A stretch of 64,000 bases of DNA from Lachnospiraceae bacterium (GCA_016291475.1 JAEEXJ010000003.1:1-64000); one strand, 5' to 3'; counted from the first letter of the stretch, positions 26,458-35,395 are shown. Notes: generated by a model not told the origin, from the letters alone. Numbers and translations are program-made.

Positions 26458-27153
26458 TTATATATCTTCTATCTTATATCCGACTCCCCAAACAACCTTA
26501 AGGAATTTAGGCTGGCCGGGATTAATCTCTATTTTTTCTCTTATATGTCTGATATGGACCGCTACGGTATTATCGGTAGCAATGGGGGTTTCGTTCCATA
26601 TTGACTGGAAGATCTTATCCGTCGAAAACACGGTGCCTTTATTCTTCAAAAGAAGAAGCAGGATATTATATTCAATGGGGGTAAGCTTGACCTGTTCTCC
26701 GTCAACGGTAACGCTCTTACTTTCATCATTGATGCAAAGTGCACCTGCCGAAAATATATGACTGTTATTACTCTCGTTGCCGTTACCGAACTGGGTATAG
26801 CGTCTTAAATTGGATCTTACCCTTGCTGTAAGTTCGGCAGGCGAAAAGGGTTTTGTTACATAGTCGTCTCCGCCTGCGTTAAGGCCATCGACCTTATCGG
26901 ATTCCTCGGATTTTGCGGACAGGAAAATAATGGGAACCTCACTCTTTTCCCTGATCTTACCGGCCACCTCAATACCGCTCATTTCAGGCATCATGATATC
27001 CAGTATCACCAGCTGAATGTCTTCTTTTTCAAGAATATCCAATGCCTGATATCCGTCGAAAGCTTTGAATATTATATGTCCGTCCTCCAAAAGATATATC
27101 TCTATAGCAGAAACAATATCTTTATCATCATCACATACGAGAATATTAGCCAT
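26458..27153 (-). CDS. OmpR-family response regulator
   Basis: A DNA-binding regulator of 231 aa from the ATG at 27153, which has GAGG 8 bases upstream; a TTG two codons earlier is less likely. The receiver (residues 1-115) has the acidic pair, phospho-Asp in LVILDIMMPEMSG, Thr/Ser in IFLSAKS and Lys in VTKPFSP. Residues 140-229 are a winged-helix Trans_reg_C domain (LTPIEYNILLLLLKN, VHIRHIREKIE). It pairs with the downstream kinase and is probably phosphorylated by it. Targets are unknown. Confidence 0.95.
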   Translation of the reverse strand: MANILVCDDDKDIVSAIEIYLLEDGHIIFKAFDGYQALDILEKEDIQLVILDIMMPEMSGIEVAGKIREKSEVPIIFLSAKSEESDKVDGLNAGGDDYVTKPFSPAELTARVRSNLRRYTQFGNGNESNNSHIFSAGALCINDESKSVTVDGEQVKLTPIEYNILLLLLKNKGTVFSTDKIFQSIWNETPIATDNTVAVHIRHIREKIEINPGQPKFLKVVWGVGYKIEDI

Positions 27154-27155
27154 GA

Positions 27156-27515
27156 TCAAACCTCATAATAAAACGCATTTTCTATATGCTTAATGGTACC
27201 GTCTTCATATATACCGATCACATCATATCTGATCTGCATATCCGAATATTCACCGTGATATTTTAAATATGCGGCCGAAGCTCTGCATATCTTACGGATC
27301 TTTCGCCCATCCACCGCTTCAAGCGGATCACCGGCTTTGGAAGAGCTGCGGTATTTCACTTCCGCAAAAACTATCTCTTTTTTCTCCGATACACATATTA
27401 TATCCAGTTCACCGCATTTATTTAAAACATTCCTGTCTATTATCTTATAACCTTTATTCTTAAGATATTCAATTGCGATGCTTTCGTGATATGAACCGCT
27501 CTCTCTGTTATTCAT
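27156..27515 (-). CDS. yraN: YraN/UPF0102 endonuclease-fold protein
   Basis: A 119-aa protein of the UPF0102 family, which has a restriction-endonuclease-like fold. The candidate active site is GELDIICVSEKKEIVFAEVK (Asp, Glu-x-Lys). Family members are conserved near rnhB and rbgA, as here, but their cellular role is not settled. The start overlaps the FlhB-C-like gene by 4 bp. Confidence 0.92.
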   Translation of the reverse strand: MNNRESGSYHESIAIEYLKNKGYKIIDRNVLNKCGELDIICVSEKKEIVFAEVKYRSSSKAGDPLEAVDGRKIRKICRASAAYLKYHGEYSDMQIRYDVIGIYEDGTIKHIENAFYYEV

Positions 27516-27799
27516 CCTTTGAGTTTATTCTTGATCTTATCCATCGAATCAACAAATATCAGGATCTCAGCCACCACTTCGTATAATTCCGGAGGTATCA
27601 TCTCTCCTATCTCCAGCTTGGAAAGAGTCTGTGCAAGCTTATCGTCCTGATGGACGGGAACATTGCTTTCTTTCGCCTTTTCTATGATCTTATCCGCAAG
27701 CACACCGGTTCCGGAGGCAATGACTCTGGGTGCATCATCATTCGGATCGTATTCCAATGCGACGGCTGTTTTGACTTTTTTATTCTTATCTTCCGCCAT
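27512..27799 (-). CDS. FlhB C-terminal-like protein (YlqH type)
   Basis: A 95-aa protein equal to the cytoplasmic C-terminal part of the flagellar/type III export switch protein FlhB/YscU (TAVALEYDPNDDAPRVIASGTGVLADKI). It has neither the membrane domain nor the self-cleaving NPTH motif, since the sequence begins just after that point. It is the counterpart of B. subtilis YlqH, encoded in the same order after rnhB and a FliK-like protein. It may be a cytoplasmic modulator of export or a repurposed domain. Confidence 0.87.
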   Translation of the reverse strand: MAEDKNKKVKTAVALEYDPNDDAPRVIASGTGVLADKIIEKAKESNVPVHQDDKLAQTLSKLEIGEMIPPELYEVVAEILIFVDSMDKIKNKLKG

Positions 27800-29677
27800 T
27801 TATGCCCTCACGTCAAATGATCTCATGGATCCCTTATATGAACCGGTTCCTCCCGCATGAACGAGAAGAAGGTTTACTCCGCCTTTATCAAGCGCATTTT
27901 CTTCGGCATTTTCTTCATCGCCTTTTATCTTCATGGACGCCTGAAGATCGTAGCCTCTCTTCTGAAGACGTTCTGTAAGAAGATGCATGTTCTTTTCCAG
28001 AAAATCAAGCGTATCATCATCGGCTACGGTGAAATTGGTCGAAACCTTCCCGCCGGACATAACATCCATGGATACATATACATCAACCGGTCCGAGGTTA
28101 TCCATATCAAGATGCATAAATGCAGTTACCACGGAATCGTCAGATGTCATGTTCTTCCTGTTGGAAAAAACATAAAGATCTCCATGCGCCGAATCACCGC
28201 CCGATAATTTAAGCGGAAGCTGTATATAAGCATACATCTGATTTATCTGCTGAAGGAAATCTATATTGGAGCTCATGTTATTTGCGGCATTAAATGCAGG
28301 TGTATTCTGAGCTCCGGCGGATACAAGTCCGTCTTTAAGAATATTCAGCTGTGATGAAAGTCTGTTATACAGAGATTCGACCTTTTCTTTATCGGCAACT
28401 TCGGCAGGCGAGATACTCCACATATCTTTAAGTGCACCGAAGGCAAGTTTTTTAAGCGGATCGGATGAAACAAGCTTTTTTAAATTCTCAATATCCCCTT
28501 CTAAAGCAGCCTTTTGCGTAAACGCGGAAATCCTTGTCAAAAGATCTTTCATATCCGCAGGAACATATTCTTTGTCCCCGCTCACTTCCCTATAAAGCGA
28601 CAGAGCTTTATCAAATTCTATCGCAGGGTCGCTTATGTCACGTACGGCAGACTGGGTATTTTCGGGATGAAAAGCTTCGGAGGACTGCAAGGCTTTGGCA
28701 GGATTTTCGTTATTAACAGGAGACTTTGATATATCTTCCGAAACCTTCAGATTCTTAAGAAGTTCAAGAGCCCTGGATGCCGCATCGGATTTTACATCGT
28801 AGGTTTTATCTTCCGAAACGGATCCCGCAGTCTCCTGAGCAGCCTCAGGAATAGTCTCCTGCATTTTAACGGAGTTTGTTATTCCGCCTGTTCCTTCTGG
28901 CAGCTCTTTATCTTCCAAAGCTATCTGAAGTTCAGGATTTTCGGCGTTCAGAGGATTCTCCGGGACTTTTGCAGATTCTTCTATGGATATTCCCTCTTCC
29001 ATAAAGGAAACCGAAGCATCTATGATCGTCCCCATAAGTTTTGCGGCATTTGTAACATCACCGCCCTTAACCATATCCATAAGGGCCTGATCGGTCTTTT
29101 CCGCCAGTGTCTGAAGTCCCGAATCGATCTGGTAAGAAAGGTTTTTATAGTTTTCAATATTCCCGATGTTTTGTTCGTTAACGGGAAGCCCGAGTCTTGT
29201 AAGATCGACAATATCCGAAACATTTGCTCCCGGATTGTTCATAACCTTTTCATACATTCCAAGCAGTGACGATCTGTCGATCGAAAGACCGGCTTTCATC
29301 ATCTCCGCAGTCATCCCGACCGTAGAATCGGACACAGGAAGCTGAGCCTGATTTAAAGCCTTTAAAACACTTATATCTGCTGAAGTGTTGGTTAAAAGAG
29401 GTGTTATGGAGACCGTGGAGCCCCCGTTTTTTACTTCAAAAGATATTGTCTGCCCCTGAGAAATATTCATTTCAGAGGACAATTTGGCATTTACGGTTCC
29501 GCCGGTTGGAAGCTTTAAAGTAATATCCGAACCGGATACGGAAGTCACCTTTGCGGTAAAGGTATCACCGTTTTTAAGTGATGACAGGTAAGATAAACCG
29601 TCTCCCGATACATTGGAAGAAGGAGCGTCTGAGGCAGGTCTTATTCCGTTTAAGAATATATCGCTGATTCCCGTCAT
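27800..29677 (-). CDS. FliK-like hook-length-control homologue (YlqG position)
   Basis: A 625-aa, low-complexity, hydrophilic protein. Residues 1-110 carry a small beta-rich segment (DTFTAKVTSVSGSDITLKLPTGG), the middle (180-400) is Glu/Ala/Ser-rich and probably unstructured, and residues about 480-600 (MYAYIQLPLKLSGGDSAHGDLYVFSNR, LGPVDVYVSMDVMSGGKVSTNFTV) resemble the folded C-terminal domain of FliK. It sits where B. subtilis has ylqG, between rnhB and the FlhB-C-like gene. No flagellar structural gene is in the window, so its role is uncertain. Confidence 0.75.
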   Translation of the reverse strand: MTGISDIFLNGIRPASDAPSSNVSGDGLSYLSSLKNGDTFTAKVTSVSGSDITLKLPTGGTVNAKLSSEMNISQGQTISFEVKNGGSTVSITPLLTNTSADISVLKALNQAQLPVSDSTVGMTAEMMKAGLSIDRSSLLGMYEKVMNNPGANVSDIVDLTRLGLPVNEQNIGNIENYKNLSYQIDSGLQTLAEKTDQALMDMVKGGDVTNAAKLMGTIIDASVSFMEEGISIEESAKVPENPLNAENPELQIALEDKELPEGTGGITNSVKMQETIPEAAQETAGSVSEDKTYDVKSDAASRALELLKNLKVSEDISKSPVNNENPAKALQSSEAFHPENTQSAVRDISDPAIEFDKALSLYREVSGDKEYVPADMKDLLTRISAFTQKAALEGDIENLKKLVSSDPLKKLAFGALKDMWSISPAEVADKEKVESLYNRLSSQLNILKDGLVSAGAQNTPAFNAANNMSSNIDFLQQINQMYAYIQLPLKLSGGDSAHGDLYVFSNRKNMTSDDSVVTAFMHLDMDNLGPVDVYVSMDVMSGGKVSTNFTVADDDTLDFLEKNMHLLTERLQKRGYDLQASMKIKGDEENAEENALDKGGVNLLLVHAGGTGSYKGSMRSFDVRA

Positions 29678-29698
29678 GATCTTCTAATTAATTCAATA

Positions 29699-30457
29699 TC
29701 AGATATAACTGTGTATAAAGCTTCTTCTGTGAATCGGACAGGGTCCGTACTTTTTAAGCGCTTCAATATGAGCTGCTGTTCCATATCCTACATTTGCCGC
29801 AAAACCGTACTCGGGATATACGGCATCATATTCCTTCATCATCCTGTCCCTGGTAACCTTGGCATAAATACTGGCAGCGCCAATGGAAATACTTTTGGCA
29901 TCTCCCTTTATAATGGGAACCTGTTTGATATCAACTCCCGGAATTGTAACGGCATCATTAAGCAAAAGCTGGGGCTTGGGCGAAAGCTTTCCGATCGCCT
30001 GTCTCATTGCTTCATATGTTGCCTGAAGAATATTGATCTCATCTATTCTGGCGGCATCGACTATTCCAACCGCTGCGGAAACGGCCCTTTCGCTTATTTC
30101 ATCATAAAGCCTGTCTCTTACTTTTTCGGACAGTTTCTTGGAATCGTTTATATATAGGATCTCACAATCCTTGGGAAGGATCACCGCTCCCGCTACAACC
30201 GGACCGGCAAACGGACCTCTGCCCACCTCATCTATCCCGCAGATAAACTGAAGATCAGGAAACTGCCTTTCAAAAGACCTTAATTCATAAATGCGTTTTT
30301 TCTCGGCCAGAAGTTTATCGTATCTCTTTTTGGCGCCCTCAAGGAGTTTCTGAACGCCCCCTCTTCCATCATCCGAATACGCCTTAATGATCTCCGGAAG
30401 TGATTCATCCGGCGTTTCGGCAATCCTGATCTTGATATCTCCGATGCTTTCCATCAA
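29699..30457 (-). CDS. rnhB: Ribonuclease HII
   Basis: A 252-aa enzyme that removes ribonucleotides from DNA and degrades RNA-DNA hybrids. The catalytic motif GIDEVGRGPFAGPVVAGAV (Asp-Glu-Gly) is at about residues 73-91, and later acidic residues include LLNDAV and SIGAASIYAKVTRD. An N-terminal extension of about 70 residues precedes the core, as in the longer B. subtilis type. The start overlaps lepB by 4 bp. Confidence 0.97.
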   Translation of the reverse strand: MMESIGDIKIRIAETPDESLPEIIKAYSDDGRGGVQKLLEGAKKRYDKLLAEKKRIYELRSFERQFPDLQFICGIDEVGRGPFAGPVVAGAVILPKDCEILYINDSKKLSEKVRDRLYDEISERAVSAAVGIVDAARIDEINILQATYEAMRQAIGKLSPKPQLLLNDAVTIPGVDIKQVPIIKGDAKSISIGAASIYAKVTRDRMMKEYDAVYPEYGFAANVGYGTAAHIEALKKYGPCPIHRRSFIHSYI

Positions 30458-31008
30458 TAAATGCCTCCGAATGATTTAAAGGGGAATATCCTGAATACCG
30501 CTTTGCCGATGATCTTCTCTCGGGGAATATTACCGACATTGTTATATCTGGAATCCATGGAATTGTTTCTGTTATCGCCCATGACAAAATATTCGTCTTC
30601 GCCAACGACGATCTCCGATGCGGCCAGTCCTCTGCATTCGGGTTTTATGACTTCATATCCGTAATTTTCATCAAGGATCTCACCGTTTATATATATATTT
30701 CCTTCTTCATCGATATACACGGTTTCACCGGGAAGACCGATGATCCTCTTAATAAAATACGTATCAGCCTGATATTCATAGGGAAAGACTATGATGTCAA
30801 ATCTTTCGGGATCCGAGAAATTGTATCTGAACTTATTTACCCAGACGCTTTCCCCGTCATAAAGAGTCCCGAACATCGAATCACCTTCGACTACGGATCT
30901 TTGTCCTACATACTTAAGTACGAATGCCGTTACGGCAAAAACAAACAGAAAATAGAGCGCTGTGTTAAACGCCTCTTTAAGTACTTTGTTTTTTGTTTTA
31001 TTTCCCAT
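30454..31008 (-). CDS. lepB: Signal peptidase I
   Basis: A 184-aa membrane protease that removes signal peptides from exported proteins. After an N-terminal membrane helix (about 12-32) it has the catalytic Ser in VEGDSMFGTL and the general-base Lys in YFIKRIIGLPGE, followed by the conserved box GDNRNNSMDSR. It is one of two signal peptidase genes flanking rbgA. Its start overlaps the rbgA stop by one base and its end overlaps rnhB. Confidence 0.96.
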   Translation of the reverse strand: MGNKTKNKVLKEAFNTALYFLFVFAVTAFVLKYVGQRSVVEGDSMFGTLYDGESVWVNKFRYNFSDPERFDIIVFPYEYQADTYFIKRIIGLPGETVYIDEEGNIYINGEILDENYGYEVIKPECRGLAASEIVVGEDEYFVMGDNRNNSMDSRYNNVGNIPREKIIGKAVFRIFPFKSFGGIY

Positions 31009-31862
31009 TACAAAGAAGGCTCCTCTAAAGTAATCCTGCCCAGTTTTCCGCTCCTCAGGTCGGTAAGTATAAGATCGGCGGCTCTTTGAATATCAGGTTC
31101 TCCGCCTTTAAGCAATATTCCGTTTTTGAAAGCGGCCGCTTTAAACACTTCCTCGGGCTTCGACAGATCATCTGTCTCATATTTCTCCTTAACCCTGTCG
31201 GGATAAAGTTCGTTCATAAGAGTTACGACTTCCCCGGCAAGCTGCATGGTATTGATGACCTGATCGTTTACCGAACCAATGGCCGCCAGCTTGAATCCGA
31301 CGGTTTTATCTTCGAATTTGGGCCAGAGAAGTCCGGGAGTATCGAGAAGATCTATGCCGGCATTTGTTTTAACCCACTGATTGCTTCTGGTTACGCCGGG
31401 TTTGTTTCCGGTCTGGGTCTTGGATTTACCGATGATCGTATTTATAAGAGTGGATTTACCCACATTTGGAATACCACACACCATGGCTCTTACAGGTCTG
31501 TTAAGAATACCGCGTTTTTTATCTCTTTCGATCTTCTCTCGGCATACACTTAATGAAGCCTTTTTAACCAGATCGGCGGCTTTTCTTTCTTTGGCGACCA
31601 GCCGAAGCGTCTCGATGCCCTTGGATCTGAAATATTCAACCCAGGCAAGACTTTTATTTTCATCCGCCAGATCCGACTTGTTTAGGATGATAAGCCTGTA
31701 CTTATCTTTAGCAAGCTCATCGATATCGGGATTTCTGCTGGATAAAGGGATCCTCGCATCTATAACCTCGATGCACAGATCTACAAGTCCCAGCTCCCCT
31801 CTGATCGCTCTTATTGATTTTGTCATGTGGCCGGGATACCAGCCGTAATCATTTCCTGCCAT
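31008..31862 (-). CDS. rbgA: Ribosome-biogenesis GTPase RbgA (YlqF)
   Basis: A 284-aa circularly permuted GTPase. The NKSD motif (G4, near residue 58) precedes Walker A GIPNVGKST (about 125-133) and the DTPGLLWP switch (G3). It acts late in 50S subunit assembly. The C-terminal helical ANTAR-like tail is present. It lies between two signal peptidase genes, directly abutting the upstream one. Confidence 0.97.
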   Translation of the reverse strand: MAGNDYGWYPGHMTKSIRAIRGELGLVDLCIEVIDARIPLSSRNPDIDELAKDKYRLIILNKSDLADENKSLAWVEYFRSKGIETLRLVAKERKAADLVKKASLSVCREKIERDKKRGILNRPVRAMVCGIPNVGKSTLINTIIGKSKTQTGNKPGVTRSNQWVKTNAGIDLLDTPGLLWPKFEDKTVGFKLAAIGSVNDQVINTMQLAGEVVTLMNELYPDRVKEKYETDDLSKPEEVFKAAAFKNGILLKGGEPDIQRAADLILTDLRSGKLGRITLEEPSL

Positions 31863-32438
31863 TTAATCTACCAGATGCATTTTCGAATCATCCTTGGAAA
31901 ATGCAAGCCATACTTTTCCTTCTATGTATATATTTTCAACCGGACCGATATTTGCATTTCTTGAATCATCGGCATCATTTACCACATCACTCATCACAAA
32001 ATATGTTCCCTGGGATATTGTGATCTCATTGGAAAGTAGCCCAGGAGTTGCAATCTTGCCGGTAACAACATCCGATGGAACGTCATTTACATACAAAGTG
32101 CCGTCTGCAACATAAATACGGTCTCCCGGAACTGCCACAACCCTTTTAACGTAGTAATTGATGTTGGAATTGCCGTTGGGCAAAAAAACAATGACGTCAC
32201 CGGGTTTGGGCTGAGTGAATTTATAGACCAGACTGTTTACCAGGACTTTCTGTCCGTCCACAAGCCCCGGCGACATGGAATCTCCGGATACGATAAAGCT
32301 GATACCCAGAAAATAAACCAAAACTATCGCAAGGATTACACTTATCACCACTCCGATGATCCAATGAAAAATTTCATGAACGAAATCATCGGAAACTCTT
32401 TTTCTTTTTTTATAAAAATAATATCCGTCCTGTTTCAC
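31863..32438 (-). CDS. lepB: Second signal peptidase I, variant
   Basis: A 191-aa signal peptidase I paralogue with one N-terminal membrane helix (about 25-47), Ser in VSGDSMSPGL and Lys in YYVKRVVAVPGD. The conserved GDNRNNSxDSR box is altered to SDVVNDADDSRNANIG, losing the Asn/Ser-rich signature, so its substrate preference may differ from the other copy. The start is GTG with no strong SD. A -10-like TATAAT (complement at 32501-32506) lies upstream. It abuts rbgA with no gap. Confidence 0.9.
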   Translation of the reverse strand: MKQDGYYFYKKRKRVSDDFVHEIFHWIIGVVISVILAIVLVYFLGISFIVSGDSMSPGLVDGQKVLVNSLVYKFTQPKPGDVIVFLPNGNSNINYYVKRVVAVPGDRIYVADGTLYVNDVPSDVVTGKIATPGLLSNEITISQGTYFVMSDVVNDADDSRNANIGPVENIYIEGKVWLAFSKDDSKMHLVD

Positions 32439-32530
32439 TTTAAATACCGATTTTACAGACCATTCGGACTGTATTCGAAAAGATACGCAAACCTTTGGAT
32501 ATTATAGCATTTTTAAGGCTTTTAGACCAC

Positions 32531-32560
32531 AAAAAATAACCGGTGCATATGCACCGGTTA
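32531..32560 (-). terminator. Terminator after rplS
   Basis: A perfect 12-bp palindromic stem (32537-32560, TAACCGGTGCAT and its complement) is followed on the minus strand by six T. It closes the rpsP-rplS ribosomal unit. Confidence 0.9.
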
Positions 32561-32577
32561 TCCAAAGTTTCAAGAAA

Positions 32578-32925
32578 TTATTTAACAGCTTCCTTAACCT
32601 TTGCAGCCTTACCGACTCTGTCTCTGAGATAGTTAAGCTTAGCTCTTCTGACCTTACCTTTTCTGACGATCTCAATCTTCTCTACATTGGGAGAATGAAG
32701 GGGCCAGGTCTTCTCAACGCCTACACCGTTGGAAATCTTACGAACGGTAAAGGTCTCACGGTTAGAACCGTTCTGTCTCTTGATTACGGTTCCCTCGAAG
32801 ATCTGAATTCTGGACTTCTCGCCCTCTACGATACGGTTGTGAACCTTAACGGTATCACCTACGCTGAACTCGGGAACTTCGCTCTTAAGCTGTTCTTTTT
32901 CAATTTCCTTAATAATGTCTGACAT
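32578..32925 (-). CDS. rplS: 50S ribosomal protein L19
   Basis: A 115-aa ribosomal protein with the L19 hallmarks [26 protein letters not shown] and [17 protein letters not shown]. It contacts 16S rRNA at a subunit bridge. The SD AGGAG is well placed. It follows trmD, as is standard, but has its own promoter and a 126-base leader containing a hairpin. Confidence 0.99.
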   Translation of the reverse strand: MSDIIKEIEKEQLKSEVPEFSVGDTVKVHNRIVEGEKSRIQIFEGTVIKRQNGSNRETFTVRKISNGVGVEKTWPLHSPNVEKIEIVRKGKVRRAKLNYLRDRVGKAAKVKEAVK

Positions 32926-33051
32926 AATTTACTCCTTTTCGTAAGGATGTTCTTAATACCTCTCATGGGTAACAGAGGACCACCTTTTTAACGCAACATT
33001 GGTAATTTAACATAATGCAATGCAAAATGCAAGTTTTTTCTTCTAAAGTAT
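32926..33051 (-). promoter_or_regulatory. rplS promoter and leader
   Basis: On the minus strand a -35 TTGCAT (33027-33032) and -10 TAAATT (33004-33009) are 17 bases apart. The leader downstream contains a CCTCT...AGAGG hairpin (about 32960-32985) not far from the SD. Ribosomal leaders of L19 type exist in Firmicutes; whether this is one needs a covariance-model search. Confidence 0.55.
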
Positions 33052-34257
33052 TTATTTTCTGAATACCTTTATCTTAACCGAGGACATGTAAAAACCCATA
33101 GCCTTGGCCATTTGAACATGTTCCTTGTCTTTTTTCTCCACAAAGACATAATAGGTCTTTCCCAAAAGAAGAGCCTTTGCCACGTTTTCCTTCAGATATT
33201 CTCCAAATTCCCCGTATTCTTTTACTCTCTGTGTCGATAAAGGAGTTCTCTCGGTAAATACCAGAAGATATCCTTCTTTATAATCCTTATCCGTGATGAT
33301 ATCGGGAAGGTTAAGCTGTACTACCTTATCTCCGGGCTTCGAATGGTTTTTGATCTCATTATTGATGACACGGGATTCATAACCGTCGATCAGTATATTC
33401 TTCTTCTCAAAGCATCCCGTATAAAACGTCTTAACATCGTTATCATACAGAAGGTAATAGGAATTACCCGCAAACAGAACATCCGTATCATCAAAAGAAA
33501 GTGCCTCGGAAGCAGGGATATTCTGAACTTTGGCTTTCTTCATTTTATTAATGAGAGCAGTCTTTTCTGTATAGATCCTGAACAGGTCGGATCTGTTCCT
33601 TCTCGTTCTCTCAATGGACTTTTCAAGGCGCCAGTCCTCGATATCTTTATGATTACCGGTTAAAAGAACCGGAGGAACTTCTTTCTCATGCCAGACCTCA
33701 GGCCTGGTATATTGAGGATATTCAAGAAGATCTCTGTAAAATGTCTCAATATCGGGGGAAGAATCATTCCCCAGCACTCCGGGAAGGAGTCTAGATACGG
33801 AGTCCATTACCATAAGCGCGGGAAGTTCACCGCCTGTAAGAATATAATCCCCTGCAGATACAAAGTCGGTAACTATCTCGTCGAGAACTCTCTCATCCAC
33901 GCCTTCGTAGTGGCCACATAAGAATACAAGTTCTTCGTCGCCTGCGAATTCCTTAGCCATTCTCTGATCGAATCTTTTGCCCTGGGGAGAAAGATAGATA
34001 ACCCTTCTCTTAACACCGTCTTCGGAATCGGGAACAACCGATTTAAAAGCATCATAAACGGGCTGTGCCTGAATTACCTGACCTGCACCGCCGCCGTAGG
34101 GATAATCATCGATCTGTGCCCTGTTATTGTCCGCAAAATCTCTTATATTTACAGTCTGCAGACTTATTTTCTCATTTTTTACCGCTCTTCCGATGATACC
34201 GGTATCCATAACCGAAGTGATCATCTCAGGGAAAAGGGTCAACACTTTAAAGATCAA
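33052..34257 (-). CDS. trmD: tRNA (guanine37-N1)-methyltransferase with C-terminal extension
   Basis: Residues 1-228 are a complete TrmD, a SPOUT knot enzyme placing m1G37 in tRNAs to prevent frameshifting: GGGAGQVIQAQP, LCGHYEGVDERV, DYILTGGELPA, LLEYPQYTRPEVW and LLTGNHKDIEDWR. The usual protein ends there (about 230-250 aa). Here the same frame continues for about 170 residues as an unrecognised mixed alpha/beta domain rich in Lys, Tyr and Asp with no catalytic motif I can name. No internal start or frameshift is evident. The start overlaps rimM by 4 bp. Confidence 0.95.
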   Translation of the reverse strand: MIFKVLTLFPEMITSVMDTGIIGRAVKNEKISLQTVNIRDFADNNRAQIDDYPYGGGAGQVIQAQPVYDAFKSVVPDSEDGVKRRVIYLSPQGKRFDQRMAKEFAGDEELVFLCGHYEGVDERVLDEIVTDFVSAGDYILTGGELPALMVMDSVSRLLPGVLGNDSSPDIETFYRDLLEYPQYTRPEVWHEKEVPPVLLTGNHKDIEDWRLEKSIERTRRNRSDLFRIYTEKTALINKMKKAKVQNIPASEALSFDDTDVLFAGNSYYLLYDNDVKTFYTGCFEKKNILIDGYESRVINNEIKNHSKPGDKVVQLNLPDIITDKDYKEGYLLVFTERTPLSTQRVKEYGEFGEYLKENVAKALLLGKTYYVFVEKKDKEHVQMAKAMGFYMSSVKIKVFRK

Positions 34258-34763
34258 TCCAGCAATCCCTCCAGGATATGAATCAGCATTTTGTTTTCAT
34301 CCGTATCCACATTAAGGATACATTCTTTTATGGCAGGAAGCAAAAAGGAAGTCCCGTCATCTTTGGTGATCTCGTATACATCGTTGGCACCGGTCTGAAG
34401 TATATCGGTAACCTTGCCGCGGTAAACACCCGTATCATCCGTCACTTCCATTCCGATAATATCCGCAAAATAATACTCACCCTCCTCAAGAGGGGAAGCA
34501 TCTTCTCTGAGAATATATATATCCTTCTGTCTGAAATTACGGATCTCTTCCGGAGTATCTATACCTTTGAATTTGAGGATCACAAGAGGAAGAGCCATAC
34601 GTGCGCTTTCAACTTCATATTCTTCATAATCCTGTCCTTTTTCTATAAAGATCTTTTTGATCTTCTTAAAGATGGCGGGATCATCGGTATGAGGATATAC
34701 CTTGGTATCCCCTTTTATACCGAAAGGCTGTGTGATTGTTCCTGCTCTGAGATATTTTTTCAT
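34254..34763 (-). CDS. rimM: 16S rRNA processing factor RimM
   Basis: A 169-aa two-domain beta-barrel protein (RimM N-domain plus PRC barrel) that helps mature the 30S head with protein S19. Features are RAGTITQPFGIKGDTKVYPHTDDP at the N-terminus and EEGEYYFADIIGMEV with a PAIKECILNVD C-terminal stretch. It overlaps trmD by 4 bp but is separated from khpA by a terminator-like hairpin. Confidence 0.96.
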   Translation of the reverse strand: MKKYLRAGTITQPFGIKGDTKVYPHTDDPAIFKKIKKIFIEKGQDYEEYEVESARMALPLVILKFKGIDTPEEIRNFRQKDIYILREDASPLEEGEYYFADIIGMEVTDDTGVYRGKVTDILQTGANDVYEITKDDGTSFLLPAIKECILNVDTDENKMLIHILEGLLD

Positions 34764-34780
34764 GATATTTGAACAAATTT

Positions 34781-34812
34781 AAAAATACGGACCACCGTGT
34801 ATGGCGGTCCGT
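34781..34812 (-). terminator. Terminator-like hairpin between khpA and rimM
   Basis: A 10-bp stem ACGGACCGCC/GGTGGTCCGT (34787-34796 with 34803-34812) is followed on the minus strand by ATTTTT. It would end or reduce transcription from rpsP-khpA into rimM-trmD. No strong promoter for rimM was seen in the short remaining gap, suggesting partial read-through. Confidence 0.75.
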
Positions 34813-34819
34813 TCGATTT

Positions 34820-35050
34820 TTAGTCGGTTATTTCAACATCGGCTCTTGCATTTTCCCTTGATGCCGCTGCTTTTACTACGGAACGGATAGATTTGGCAAT
34901 CCTTCCCTGCTTACCTATAACTTTTCCCATATCGGAAGAAGCTACACAAAGTTTGACAACATAATCATTGCCTTCCTTGGTTTCGGTTACGACAACCTCT
35001 TCGGGATGTTCTACGAGAGCCTTTGCAATAACTTCAACGAGTTCTTTCAT
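34820..35050 (-). CDS. khpA: KH-domain RNA-binding protein KhpA
   Basis: A 76-aa single KH domain with the GxxG loop in MGKVIGKQGRIAKSIR. In Firmicutes KhpA pairs with KhpB/Jag to bind RNA and affects cell elongation and division. It is encoded directly after rpsP, the conserved order. Confidence 0.97.
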   Translation of the reverse strand: MKELVEVIAKALVEHPEEVVVTETKEGNDYVVKLCVASSDMGKVIGKQGRIAKSIRSVVKAAASRENARADVEITD

Positions 35051-35077
35051 AAGGCCTCCTAAGATCTGAATGCAAGA

Positions 35078-35323
35078 TTATTTAATGATGCCTGCTACCT
35101 TGAAAAGCTTTCCGACAACTTCGGTAGGCTGTGCGCCGTTTGCAATCCACTTCTTAGCTGCTTCCTCATCGATATGGAACTCGCTGGGATCCTTGGAAGG
35201 ATCATAGGTTCCGATCTCATCGATAAATCTTCCGTTTCTGGGGCTTCTTGAATCTGCAACAATGATGCGATAAAAAGGAGCCTTCTTCTCTCCGATTCTT
35301 CTAAGTCTGATCTTAACTGCCAT
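35078..35323 (-). CDS. rpsP: 30S ribosomal protein S16
   Basis: An 81-aa ribosomal protein ([39 protein letters not shown]) that stabilises 16S rRNA folding in the 30S body. It lies downstream of ffh and upstream of khpA, with an SD GGAGG before the ATG. Confidence 0.99.
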   Translation of the reverse strand: MAVKIRLRRIGEKKAPFYRIIVADSRSPRNGRFIDEIGTYDPSKDPSEFHIDEEAAKKWIANGAQPTEVVGKLFKVAGIIK

Positions 35324-35395
35324 TTTAATATTCCTCCAAAAATTATTAACGTGTTTTTATATATGAAAACGGATCTTATTCCGGATTCAAACCTG

